This document shows, in pieces, positions 7,498 through 16,732 of a DNA stretch of 41,684 nucleotides. The translations under genes were made by a program, and so were the position numbers. Under the pieces are notes generated by a model. That model was not told the DNA's origin. It saw nothing but the letters and a program-made list of their open reading frames with translations, and did no database searches. Origin of the DNA: Clostridia bacterium (GTDB lineage: Bacteria; Bacillota; Clostridia; Oscillospirales; CAG-272); the NCBI GenBank assembly GCA_017451045.1, contig JAFSSK010000148.1, positions 1-41,684 on the forward strand, given 5' to 3'. Positions within the stretch are counted from its first letter, which is position 1, and every line of letters begins with the position of its first letter.

Positions 7498-9210
7498 TTA
7501 CAGCTTTTCATATACGGGTATGATCTCCGCCGGCATGGTAACATCGTGCCAGCCGCTTTCAACCGGTTCTCCCGTGAAATAGTTCTTCCATTTGCCTGCC
7601 GGCAGGTAGACTCTGCGCGTGTCAGACTCCGCGGTCAGCGGCGCGACCAGAAGATTTTCGCAGAACATATATTCATCCTTGATGTTCCATGTCTCCGGGT
7701 CATCCGTCCAGTCCATGACCAGCGCGCGAATAACCGGCACACCCTCATCGTGATATTTGTCGAAGGCCTTGCGCAGCATCGGCTGCAGGCTGTCTCTGGT
7801 CTTCAAAAGATCTCTCGCCTCGTCTTCGCAGTCCCACAGATACCACGGGCAGATCTCCGTGCAGTTCCATGCGTTGATCAGGCAGTGCGGAGAGAAGATG
7901 ACCGTCTCCAGGCGGCGCAGAAGATCTTTTTTGGATGTTGTGGAACGGACTTCCGGCGACCACAGAAGGCCTGAAAAGCCGGAGTTGACAAGCGCCGTGA
8001 TGAATGAACTGTGATTGTACAGATCGCTGTAAAGGACGAACGGATACGGCGCGGCGAGCGCTCCCATGTTCCGGACTTCGCTGACGGTCTCATGGCCTTC
8101 CAGCGCCTGGAGCATGGTCTGGCAGTACAGTTCCCCGAGCATATTGTGCATCTGCTCGCCGTCCGCGCCCGACGGGAACTCTGCCGTCGCCGGGAAAGAC
8201 CATCCGCCCGAATAGTCCGATCCGTCGCACTCGTCCGTCTTGAACCCGTCTACCCCGACGTCCACGAAATGCTTGCGCTGATAGTCTGCGAAAATTTTTC
8301 TTGCCTGCGGCACGGAGAAATCCGGGACAAGTCCGCCCCAGACCGGGAAGGACCCGGAATACGGTTTAATCTCTTCATAGAACGGCGCCGTCTCATGGAC
8401 GAAGCACTGCTCCCACAGGTTGATGTGGTAGCCCATGCCGACAAGTTCTGCGACCATCTCGTCAAAATGCGGGAAGTTGCCCGGGTTTTTGATATACGAG
8501 CAGGGGTAGTGCTTGGTCTGCCAGCCCGGCTCCAGCCCGATGATATTGATCGAGAATCCTTTTTCGCGGAACCGGTGCGCCAGATCCAGCACGTCCTTTT
8601 CCGTGATGTCGTGATGGGTGCGGAACAGCGTGCCGAGACCCCAGTCCGGCATCTTGCATCCGCCGCCGGACATCATATTGTACTGGGAAACGACATCCGT
8701 TACGTTCTTCCCCTCAATGATGAACAGATCCACTCCGGGAGCGGAGGGGATCGGGACGCTCATGACCGAACTGTCGACGGACGCCCTTGTCGCATACAGT
8801 TCCTGCGTCGAGTCGGCTGAATCGCCTTCGCCCGTCCGCTGAGACGTTTTCGGATACCCGCAGTAGAACTCCGCATACCTGGCCGTATCGAAGTAAAATC
8901 CTCTGTTCCTGTTCGTGACGAAAAACGGGACCGGCGCGTGAGAATCCCCGGTATTCTTGATCGGGTCGGCGTTCGATCTGATGATGATCTTCTTTCCCTT
9001 CTGGTTGATCTCATAAAACTGAAGGCCGAATCCGAAGACCTGTTCGTCCTGCCCGATCGGGAATTCGACAATGGTCCCCTGACGGGTGATCCTGGTTTCT
9101 ATAGAGGAAAGATCGAAGCTGATCTCCCCTTCCTGATATGAAAAGTCCTTGCAGAAAGCCGAGGGAACGAATGATTCGGGTTCCCCGATCCTGATCTTTT
9201 TGATTGCCAT
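7498..9210 (-). CDS. Glycoside hydrolase family 31 protein (alpha-glucosidase/alpha-xylosidase-like)
   Basis: GH31 enzymes cleave alpha-linked glucose, xylose or related sugars by a retaining mechanism in a TIM barrel. An N-terminal beta-sandwich (about 1-185) precedes the barrel (about 186-480). The nucleophile is probably D326 in GFKTDECDG, comparable to the KTDFGE of alpha-xylosidase YicI. D396 in VLYSDLYNH is the likely acid/base. At 570 residues it is shorter than most family members, and it lacks a signal peptide, so it is probably cytoplasmic. The C-terminus has the usual small beta-domain (VYLPAGKWKNYFTGE). The SD AAGGAAGGAA precedes the ATG. Substrate is unknown. Confidence 0.88.
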   Translation of the reverse strand: MAIKKIRIGEPESFVPSAFCKDFSYQEGEISFDLSSIETRITRQGTIVEFPIGQDEQVFGFGLQFYEINQKGKKIIIRSNADPIKNTGDSHAPVPFFVTNRNRGFYFDTARYAEFYCGYPKTSQRTGEGDSADSTQELYATRASVDSSVMSVPIPSAPGVDLFIIEGKNVTDVVSQYNMMSGGGCKMPDWGLGTLFRTHHDITEKDVLDLAHRFREKGFSINIIGLEPGWQTKHYPCSYIKNPGNFPHFDEMVAELVGMGYHINLWEQCFVHETAPFYEEIKPYSGSFPVWGGLVPDFSVPQARKIFADYQRKHFVDVGVDGFKTDECDGSDYSGGWSFPATAEFPSGADGEQMHNMLGELYCQTMLQALEGHETVSEVRNMGALAAPYPFVLYSDLYNHSSFITALVNSGFSGLLWSPEVRSTTSKKDLLRRLETVIFSPHCLINAWNCTEICPWYLWDCEDEARDLLKTRDSLQPMLRKAFDKYHDEGVPVIRALVMDWTDDPETWNIKDEYMFCENLLVAPLTAESDTRRVYLPAGKWKNYFTGEPVESGWHDVTMPAEIIPVYEKL

Positions 9211-9230
9211 GGCCAGTTTCCTTCCTTATA

Positions 9231-9794
9231 TCATTTGTTTTGAGGGATCATCATATAGTTGACGTTCCCGGTCGTCAGGGCCAGCGCCCCTTTATAAACG
9301 ACTTCGGGATGCTCGTTGAAGTTTGCCTTCATCCTTTCGGCGCGGTTCAGGGAATCCACGACCAGTTCGGTCCGGAAAATGATCTCCTTGTTCTCGGTCA
9401 GCGAGCACACGACTTTTGCCCTGCCGTCGCTCAGCTTCTCGACCGTGCAACTGCTGACGATGCCGCGGCGCTGAAAATCCAGGTAGCGCAGCGCGTCTGC
9501 GAGGCTCTTGTCCAAAATAGACGGAAGGATATCGGACTTGAACGAGTCCGCGATGATCTTTCCCTCGCGCGTCACGATGAACAGATCCTCCCCGTGCTTG
9601 TTCTTCCCCGCTGTCGTCACGAGAGCGCTTTCGCGCAGTTCGTGGAAAGCCTCCTCGAAGTCCAGATACATGACGTAATCGTTCTGCCTTACCATATCGT
9701 TCAGAGAAGCGAATTCCAGCGGATACCCGACATTGATCATCAGGTACAAAATATATACTTTTACGTTTCTTTTTCCGCCAAGCGTTGATGCCAT
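9231..9794 (-). CDS. DUF4364 family winged-helix-like protein
   Basis: DUF4364 proteins are small cytoplasmic proteins of Clostridia and relatives with a predicted winged-helix N-terminus; function is unknown. I recognise the opening segment KVYILYLMINVGYPLEFASL (about 10-29) and the pattern EEAFHELRESALV followed by LFIVTREGKIIADSF. The longest frame starts at 9932, but that extends over the promoter. The ATG at 9794, preceded by AGGGGC, gives a normal length of 187 residues. It is the first gene of the operon leading to GH31 and the sigma factor, so a regulatory role is plausible but unproven. Confidence 0.75.
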   Translation of the reverse strand: MASTLGGKRNVKVYILYLMINVGYPLEFASLNDMVRQNDYVMYLDFEEAFHELRESALVTTAGKNKHGEDLFIVTREGKIIADSFKSDILPSILDKSLADALRYLDFQRRGIVSSCTVEKLSDGRAKVVCSLTENKEIIFRTELVVDSLNRAERMKANFNEHPEVVYKGALALTTGNVNYMMIPQNK

Positions 9795-9831
9795 TTCAGT
9801 TGCCCCTGCTCTCCATATTTCTTCATTAATT

Positions 9832-9860
9832 ATTTTATCACACAGGTTCCCTCTTTTCAA
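9832..9860 (-). promoter_or_regulatory. Sigma-A promoter of the DUF4364-GH31-sigma operon
   Basis: Minus strand: -35 TTGAAA (9855-9860), a 17 bp spacer, -10 TAAAAT (9832-9837). It is back to back with the homoserine dehydrogenase promoter; the two -35 boxes are 33 bases apart. Confidence 0.8.
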
Positions 9861-9893
9861 GATGGGACAAGCTCCAAATCGCTCTTGTTGCAA

Positions 9894-9922
9894 TTGCAAA
9901 ACGGGTGATCCTGTGTTATAAT
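9894..9922 (+). promoter_or_regulatory. Sigma-A promoter of the homoserine dehydrogenase gene
   Basis: -35 TTGCAA (9894-9899), a 17 bp spacer, -10 TATAAT (9917-9922). The start near 9929 leaves about 30 bases before the ATG at 9959, too short for a T-box or S-box leader. Confidence 0.85.
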
Positions 9923-9958
9923 TGCTATGCATTCAAGACAAGATCCGAGGAAGAAGCA

Positions 9959-11161
9959 ATGACGAATATCGCGATACTTGGATTCGGAACTGTCGGAAGC
10001 GGCGTGGCGCAGGTCCTCACGGACAACCGCGAAATCATCCGGCAGCGGATCGCAAGCAACTATTCCATAAAATACATACTGGATCTGAGGGATTTCCCGG
10101 ACAGTCCTTTCGCCGATCTGATCACGCACGATTTTGACCGGATCATTCACGATCCGGACGTGACGGTCGTGGCCGAAATGATGGGCGGGTCCCACCCGGC
10201 GTACGAATTCACCAAAGCCTGTCTGGAAGCGGGAAAAAGCGTCGTTTCCTCCAACAAGGAAGTCGTTGCCAACTTCGGGCCGGAACTGCTGGCGACGGCA
10301 AAGACCAATCACGTCAGCTACCTGTTCGAAGCGTCCGTCGGCGGGGGCATTCCCATCATCACGACCCTGGGACAGGATCTTGCGGCCAACCGCATTCTGT
10401 CCGTCAGCGGCATCCTGAACGGGACCACCAACTATATTCTCACCCGCATGGAGCAGGACGGCATGGCTTTTGCCGACGCGCTTGCGGACGCGCAGTCTTT
10501 AGGGTATGCCGAACGGAATCCGTCCGCGGACATCCAGGGACTTGATGCCGCCCGCAAGATTGCCATTCTGGCCGCCATGGCCTATGGGAAAATGATCCCC
10601 GTGGAATCTGTCCTCACCGAGGGGATCGCGGAGATCACGAAAGACGATATCATTCTCGCAAAGGAGCTTGGCTTTACGCTGAAGCTCATCGGTCACGCGA
10701 CCTGCGAGGACGGGAAACTTCTGGCAATGGTGACGCCGCGATTCGTTCCGCAGGCGTCCCCGCTGGCCGGCGTCAACGACGTTTTCAACGCCGTCCTCGT
10801 CAGAGCCGACATGCTGGGAGACTCGATGTATTACGGGCGCGGAGCGGGAAAACTCCCGACAGCCAGCGCCGTCTGCGCGGATATCCTTTCCGTCATCAGA
10901 AACAGCGGCTCTTCGCCGATGCCGGACTGGGCGGACGCGTCGGAAGACGAACTGATGCCTTTGGAAGACTATGCCTGCCGGAACTGCTTCATTTTCAGCG
11001 GGAAAGATTTCCGGGCGGAAAAGTATTTCGAACCCCAGAAACTCTCCTGCGACGGTGAACTTACCGCTGCGGTATCTCCCCGGATGACGGAAAAAGACGC
11101 CATGCGGATCGAGCAGGAAGCCGATCCCTTGTTCGTCAAACGTTTCCGGATCCTAGATTGA
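9959..11161 (+). CDS. hom: Homoserine dehydrogenase
   Basis: The enzyme reduces aspartate semialdehyde to homoserine for threonine and methionine synthesis. A nucleotide-binding ILGFGTVGSG lies at the N-terminus (about 6-15). Family segments SSNKEVVANFG, EASVGGGIPII, SGILNGTTNYIL and the catalytic-region LGYAERNPSADIQGLDAARK follow. The ATG at 9959 has SD GAGGAAG; the longer frame from 9905 would start inside the promoter. The 400-residue product has only about 70 residues after the catalytic domain, and I do not see a convincing complete ACT domain there, so threonine feedback control may differ from the usual long form. The next gene begins one base past the stop. Confidence 0.95.
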   Translation: MTNIAILGFGTVGSGVAQVLTDNREIIRQRIASNYSIKYILDLRDFPDSPFADLITHDFDRIIHDPDVTVVAEMMGGSHPAYEFTKACLEAGKSVVSSNKEVVANFGPELLATAKTNHVSYLFEASVGGGIPIITTLGQDLAANRILSVSGILNGTTNYILTRMEQDGMAFADALADAQSLGYAERNPSADIQGLDAARKIAILAAMAYGKMIPVESVLTEGIAEITKDDIILAKELGFTLKLIGHATCEDGKLLAMVTPRFVPQASPLAGVNDVFNAVLVRADMLGDSMYYGRGAGKLPTASAVCADILSVIRNSGSSPMPDWADASEDELMPLEDYACRNCFIFSGKDFRAEKYFEPQKLSCDGELTAAVSPRMTEKDAMRIEQEADPLFVKRFRILD

Positions 11162-11162
11162 T

Positions 11163-11855
11163 ATGAAAAAAGGTGCGTTGTTCATCATCCTCGGGACGCT
11201 GGTAATCGTCATCCTGATGGGCGCGTCCGTCTACCTGTACGGACTTCTGGCCACAGCCAGTCTGTCCCTGTTCCATGACAGCTCCCCGAAGATGGGCCTG
11301 CTGATCTGGTTCGCGCCGTGCATCATTATCTGTTTCATCGGCGTCGAGACCGTGTTCCTTTACAGCGGCGCCGGTGCGGAAAAACAGGCATCATCCCCCG
11401 GGCTCCGGGAGCAGGACAAGAAGCAGGGCGGCAAACGCCGCAGGATCGGGATCCTCGTCTGCGCGCTGATACTGGTCGTGACAATGCTTGTCTGCGCCAA
11501 TGCCTACGTTATCTGCGATGCACAGGGCGTTACCTACCAGTACGTGTTCGTAAAGACCCATTACAGCTGGGACGACGTGGTCTCCTACACGGTGACGGCG
11601 TCGGGCGACACTTTGCATCTCACCGTCAAATACAGGGGCGGAAAATCATTGGATCTGGCAGGATACTCTACCATCCAGAACCGCTCTTTCGCCCAGCAGT
11701 ACCCCGATGAGTACGCTTTCTATGCGGAAGTAGACAGGATCCTGGAATCGGCCGGAAAGATAAAGACCTGCACCGTCCCGGATTCCGCCGTCGAAGCTTT
11801 CCGGGGATCGGAATACTGGGTCTATATCGCCGAAATCCTCGATATCAGCGATTGA
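11163..11855 (+). CDS. Membrane protein of unknown function
   Basis: I do not recognise this 230-residue protein. It has three hydrophobic segments (about 5-28, 44-66 and 95-116) separated by a basic, glutamine-rich loop (EQDKKQGGKRRR). A soluble C-terminal domain of about 110 residues follows, beginning ICDAQGVTYQYVFVKTHYSW and containing aromatic-rich strands. The topology suggests a membrane-anchored domain. It starts one base after hom with no good SD of its own, so translation is likely coupled. A role linked to amino-acid synthesis is not implied by anything in the sequence. Confidence 0.7.
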   Translation: MKKGALFIILGTLVIVILMGASVYLYGLLATASLSLFHDSSPKMGLLIWFAPCIIICFIGVETVFLYSGAGAEKQASSPGLREQDKKQGGKRRRIGILVCALILVVTMLVCANAYVICDAQGVTYQYVFVKTHYSWDDVVSYTVTASGDTLHLTVKYRGGKSLDLAGYSTIQNRSFAQQYPDEYAFYAEVDRILESAGKIKTCTVPDSAVEAFRGSEYWVYIAEILDISD

Positions 11856-11898
11856 AAGGCCTAATTTCGGCCGGCTTTCACGGATTTCTCGTTCACAG

Positions 11899-11907
11899 TT
11901 AGCACTC
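11899..11907 (+). other. Isolated CIRCE half-site
   Basis: TTAGCACTC is a perfect copy of the left arm of the HrcA operator, 221 bases upstream of the complete element, but no right arm follows at the usual 9-base spacing. It may be chance. The rest of 11856-11998 shows only a weak hairpin with a T-run (about 11911-11935). Confidence 0.3.
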
Positions 11908-11998
11908 TTGGCTTCTTGCTGACAAGGCGTTTTTTCAGGAAAAAGACCTGCGATCGCCTCATTTCCGAACCGTTTCACCCTTGTGCAAGCGCCCCATC

Positions 11999-12037
11999 AC
12001 CGGTCAAAGAGAAGGCTTTGACCGGTTTTTCGTACTT
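11999..12037 (+). terminator. Rho-independent terminator of the hom operon
   Basis: A perfect 11 bp stem ACCGGTCAAAG (11999-12009) / CTTTGACCGGT (12016-12026) with loop AGAAGG is followed by TTTTCGTACTTTT. It isolates groESL from upstream transcription. Confidence 0.9.
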
Positions 12038-12087
12038 TTCGCGAAATGTGAATTTTATGAACAGTTTGTAAACACTACGGAAAAGAC

Positions 12088-12115
12088 TTGATTTTTCCCA
12101 GGAAACATGTAAAAT
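12088..12115 (+). promoter_or_regulatory. Sigma-A promoter of groESL
   Basis: -35 TTGATT (12088-12093), a 16 bp spacer, -10 TAAAAT (12110-12115). The start is predicted near 12122, immediately before the CIRCE operator, the standard arrangement for HrcA repression. Confidence 0.75.
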
Positions 12116-12127
12116 AGTATTTGCTGG

Positions 12128-12154
12128 TTAGCACTCAAAAGGCAAGAGTGCCAA
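12128..12154 (+). promoter_or_regulatory. CIRCE operator (HrcA binding site)
   Basis: TTAGCACTC (12128-12136), nine bases, GAGTGCCAA (12146-12154). The right arm differs at one position from the consensus GAGTGCTAA. HrcA binding here would repress groESL until heat shock. hrcA itself is not in the window. Confidence 0.93.
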
Positions 12155-12192
12155 CACATGAAAAACAAAACTCATTTCAGGAGGATTTTCAT

Positions 12193-12477
12193 ATGACTAT
12201 CAAACCATTGGCTGACCGGGTCGTCGTCAAACTCGTGGAAGCTGAAGAAAAGACCAAGACCGGTATCATTCTGACCGCGTCTGCACAGGAAAAGCCCCAG
12301 GTCGCGGAAGTGATCGCTGTAGGTCCCGGCGGCATCGTGGACGGAAAAGAAGTCGTCATGACCGTCAAACCGGGTGACAAGGTCATCACCAGCAAGTATT
12401 CGGGCACAGAAGTCAAGGCCGACGGCGTTGAATACAACATCGTCCGCCAGAGCGACATCCTGGCCATCGTAGAGTAA
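12193..12477 (+). CDS. groES: Co-chaperonin GroES
   Basis: GroES is the 10 kDa heptameric lid of the GroEL folding chamber in the cytoplasm. The 94-residue product opens with MTIKPLADRVVVKLVEAEEK and has the mobile-loop segment KTKTGIILTASAQEKPQ (about 20-37) and the conserved GDKVITSKYSGTEVK region. The SD AGGAGG sits about eight bases before the ATG at 12193. The longer frame from 12121 starts inside the CIRCE region and is rejected. groEL follows after 29 bases. Expression is expected to be HrcA-controlled through the CIRCE element just upstream. Confidence 0.98.
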   Translation: MTIKPLADRVVVKLVEAEEKTKTGIILTASAQEKPQVAEVIAVGPGGIVDGKEVVMTVKPGDKVITSKYSGTEVKADGVEYNIVRQSDILAIVE

Positions 12478-12500
12478 ATCGATCATTTGAATTGAGGTGA

Positions 12501-14141
<1,641 letters not shown>

Positions 14142-14154
14142 GCCATCATCCAAG

Positions 14155-14184
14155 AGGCGGAGCGCTCAGGCGCCCCGCCTTTTT
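14155..14184 (+). terminator. Rho-independent terminator of groESL
   Basis: Stem AGGCGG-A-GCGC / GCGC-C-CCGCCT with one mismatch and a four-base loop TCAG, followed by five T residues. Confidence 0.9.
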
Positions 14185-14233
14185 CCGTTACGGGTTTTCA
14201 GTTCGCAAGCCGGCAGCCGGCGCAATCTCGCGA

Positions 14234-14262
14234 TTGACTGTTTGCCCCTTTTGTGCTATACT
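14234..14262 (+). promoter_or_regulatory. Sigma-A promoter of mgtE
   Basis: -35 TTGACT (14234-14239), a 17 bp spacer, -10 TATACT (14257-14262). The start near 14269 gives a leader of about 27 bases, so there is no room for an M-box magnesium riboswitch. Confidence 0.85.
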
Positions 14263-14295
14263 TTTCACAGCGACTGATGATTGGAGGTGCGGCTG

Positions 14296-15846
14296 ATGTC
14301 TGAGAACAAAGAGAACACAAAAGACATGGTCGAGGAAGACTCTCCTTCCGAGGACCGTGACATCGGACAGGAACCCGACAAAGACAACGAAATCGACAGC
14401 AATACGGACGGCCCCTCCTCGTTTTCGCAGAAAGAAGACAATGAATCCGAAGTGATCAGCGTCCAGGAAGAGCAGCAGCAGATCCTGGAGTCCCAGTTCG
14501 ACCATCTGACCGAGCTGCTGGATTCCCGCCAGTATTCCGATTTCGTCACGGAACTTGAAAGTCTGAATCCTGTCGACGCGGCTGACTTCTTCATGAACCT
14601 GCCGAAAAAAAGGATCCCCGCAATCTTCCGTCTTTTGAGTAAGGACTCCGCGGCGGACATTTTCGCAGAGCTTGATTCGGACGTGCAGGGACATATCATC
14701 AGCGCCATGACGGACCATGAGGTCACGGACATCGTCGAAGACCTGTTCCTGGACGACGCCGTGGAAATGGTCAACGAGCTGCCCGCCAATATCGTCAAGC
14801 GGATCATGCGCTCCGCAACGCCTTCAACCAGAGCCCAGATCAACAAGCTCCTCGCCTATCCGGAGGACAGCGCGGGCTCCGTCATGACCGCGGAATTCAT
14901 AAGCCTTCACAAGGATATGACCTGTGCCCAGGCAATCGATTATATCCGTAAAAACGGCGTGGACAAGGAAACCGTCTACGTGGCGTACGTCACGGACAGC
15001 GCCTCCGTTTTGGAGGGCGTCGTTTCATTCAAGGAGCTTCTGTTCGCTTCTCCCGAAACACCCGTTGAGGATATCATGGAGGAATCGGTCGTGGCCGCTT
15101 CCACCATCGACGACCAGGAGACGGTCGCCAACACCATTCAGAAATACGACCTACTGGCTCTGCCGATCGTCGATAAAGAACACCGGCTCGTCGGTATCGT
15201 GACGGTCGACGATGCTATCGACGTCATCAAGGAAGAGACCACGGAAGATATCGAAAAAATGGCCGCTATCGTTCCGACGGACAAGCCCTATATGAAGACG
15301 GGCGTGTTCGAAACATGGCGCAAAAGGATCCCGTGGCTGCTGCTGTTGATGGTCTCCGCGACATTCACCAGCACTATCATCAATCATTATGAGAGCGCGA
15401 TCGGGACATACGCCATCCTGACGGCGTTCCTCCCTATGCTGATGGATACCGGCGGAAACGCCGGAGGACAGGCTTCCGTTACGATCATCCGCAGCCTTTC
15501 CCTGGGCGACATCATGCTGAAAGACGTGCTGCGCGTCGTGTGGAAGGAACTGCGCGTGGCTGCCCTATGCGGCGTCACCATCGCAGCGGCCTGCTTCGTC
15601 AAGACCATGCTGATCGACTTCAGGCTTGTCTTCTCCTTCGAGAATCTGCGTATGGCCTTTATCATCTGCCTGACGGTCTTCCTGGATATCATCATCGCCA
15701 AGATGATCGGAGCGCTGCTGCCGATCGGCGCGAAACGTCTGGGGTTCGACCCTGCCGTCATGGCGAGTCCGTTCATCACGACGATCGTCGACACCCTGAC
15801 GCTACTGATCTACTTCGCCATTGCCTCCTCCATCCTGCCTTTCTAA
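14296..15846 (+). CDS. mgtE: Magnesium transporter MgtE
   Basis: MgtE is a homodimeric Mg2+ channel gated by cytoplasmic Mg2+. The start is the ATG at 14296, six bases after the SD GGAGGTG. The 516-residue protein has an acidic, Ser/Glu/Asp-rich N-terminal extension (about 1-60) with no match I know. It is followed by the MgtE N domain (about 65-170), a CBS pair (about 180-310; EDSAGSVMTAEF, then KYDLLALPIVDKEHRLVGIV) and five membrane segments (about 325-516). The last part contains the pore motif region LPMLMDTGGNAGGQAS. Mg2+ sensing is probably post-translational here, because the leader is too short for a riboswitch. A UUCG-capped hairpin follows. Confidence 0.96.
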   Translation: MSENKENTKDMVEEDSPSEDRDIGQEPDKDNEIDSNTDGPSSFSQKEDNESEVISVQEEQQQILESQFDHLTELLDSRQYSDFVTELESLNPVDAADFFMNLPKKRIPAIFRLLSKDSAADIFAELDSDVQGHIISAMTDHEVTDIVEDLFLDDAVEMVNELPANIVKRIMRSATPSTRAQINKLLAYPEDSAGSVMTAEFISLHKDMTCAQAIDYIRKNGVDKETVYVAYVTDSASVLEGVVSFKELLFASPETPVEDIMEESVVAASTIDDQETVANTIQKYDLLALPIVDKEHRLVGIVTVDDAIDVIKEETTEDIEKMAAIVPTDKPYMKTGVFETWRKRIPWLLLLMVSATFTSTIINHYESAIGTYAILTAFLPMLMDTGGNAGGQASVTIIRSLSLGDIMLKDVLRVVWKELRVAALCGVTIAAACFVKTMLIDFRLVFSFENLRMAFIICLTVFLDIIIAKMIGALLPIGAKRLGFDPAVMASPFITTIVDTLTLLIYFAIASSILPF

Positions 15847-15867
15847 AAGCACGAGAAAATCATGAAT

Positions 15868-15911
15868 ATGCGCAGAAACAACTTCGGTTGCTCCTGCGCA
15901 TTTCCTTTTAT
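15868..15911. terminator. UUCG-capped hairpin between mgtE and the PII-like genes
   Basis: Outer stem ATGCGCAG (15868-15875) / CTGCGCAT (15894-15901), an internal loop, and inner stem CAAC-TTCG-GTTG (15879-15890), followed on the plus strand by TTCCTTTTA. It lies between convergent genes and probably serves mgtE mainly. Confidence 0.8.
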
Positions 15912-16318
15912 TCGATTTTCGGTTGATCTGCGTTTTCCTGCGCAGGTTCCGCGTCTGGACGCTTTTCAGCTTTTTCCGCTTTTTTCCTGGCCGGAATCCT
16001 GGGCTTTCTTCCCAGCCCTGCAACGTTGTCTACCGGTAATGTGAACGCGATTCCGTTTCCTTCCGTCTCCAGTCCGACGTCATGGTACAGTGCGTGAAGC
16101 ACGGCGTCCTTGATATCTTTCGGCACCAGCATCATAACGATCTCCTTTTCCGGCTGGATCGTCAGATTGAACAGCGTTTCCGCTTCTTTGTCCGCGGTCC
16201 CCTGGGCCCGCATGACTGTGCCGCCGCTTGCGCCCGCACTCCTTGCCGAATCCATTACCGCCTCCGAATAGCCGGCGTTTACGATGCAAAATACGACTTC
16301 ATATGCCTGCTTATCCAT
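15908..16318 (-). CDS. PII-like protein, second of a pair
   Basis: The 136-residue product resembles the PII/GlnB-like ferredoxin-fold trimer family: EVVFCIVNAGYSEAVMDSAR at the start, a loop region, then EKEIVMMLVPKDIKDAVLHA and GNGIAFTLPVDNVAGL, which mirrors the C-terminal strand of PII. The classical GlnB T-loop with a modifiable Tyr is not obvious. A Lys/Glu/Ala-rich tail (about 105-136) is extra. It overlaps the upstream PII-like gene by eight bases and shares the GIAFT(I/L)P motif with it. It probably senses a small ligand and regulates the DUF1538 membrane protein; this is inference from context. Confidence 0.75.
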   Translation of the reverse strand: MDKQAYEVVFCIVNAGYSEAVMDSARSAGASGGTVMRAQGTADKEAETLFNLTIQPEKEIVMMLVPKDIKDAVLHALYHDVGLETEGNGIAFTLPVDNVAGLGRKPRIPARKKAEKAEKRPDAEPAQENADQPKIE

Positions 16319-16721
16319 TTTGCTGCCCTCCGATCAGATTCTGCTGATTGCTCAAAAACCCGTACACCAGTTTCCCGATCACGCTCGACATGGGGATCGT
16401 GAATGCGATACCCTCGCCGTCCTTGATGGAATTGAACTTATCCTCCAGCGTTACGAGGATCTTCTCCTCCTGCTTCTTCTGAATGACGGAAAAGATGATC
16501 GTTTTCGGTATCGAAACAAGATTCAGAAGGTCCTGCGACAGAATCTTAAGCGTCCCCTCGCCTGCCACGAGCATCTGGAGATTCGCGTCATATGACTGGA
16601 TGATATCCGTATAGAAGTCCGCTTTCCTGCGGTTCACGATCGTGACGAGGACCGACAGCTTGTCTTCCGAGACGAGCGGCTTCCTGGCGGATCTTTTGAT
16701 TTCAGTGTCTTTTTCTTTCAC
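16311..16721 (-). CDS. PII-like protein, first of a pair
   Basis: The 136-residue product has a PII-like pattern: DKLSVLVTIVNRRKADFYTD, a beta-hairpin region with ANLQMLVAGEGT, KTIIFSVIQKKQEEKILVTL, and GEGIAFTIPMSSVIGK. It begins 11 bases past the DUF1538 gene and overlaps the second PII-like gene by eight bases, so all three are translated together. The two PII-like proteins are clearly related but diverged, which allows a heterotrimer or two separate sensors. The ligand and partner are unknown. PII proteins commonly bind membrane transporters (GlnK-AmtB is the known case), which suits this context. Confidence 0.75.
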   Translation of the reverse strand: MKEKDTEIKRSARKPLVSEDKLSVLVTIVNRRKADFYTDIIQSYDANLQMLVAGEGTLKILSQDLLNLVSIPKTIIFSVIQKKQEEKILVTLEDKFNSIKDGEGIAFTIPMSSVIGKLVYGFLSNQQNLIGGQQNG

Positions 16722-16732
16722 AGCCGCGCCTC

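Noticed and set aside
9894..9958. S-box or T-box leader before hom
   Set aside because: The leader is about 30 bases with no conserved elements.
14185..14295. M-box riboswitch before mgtE
   Set aside because: The predicted transcript has only about 27 bases before the start codon and no M-box core sequences.
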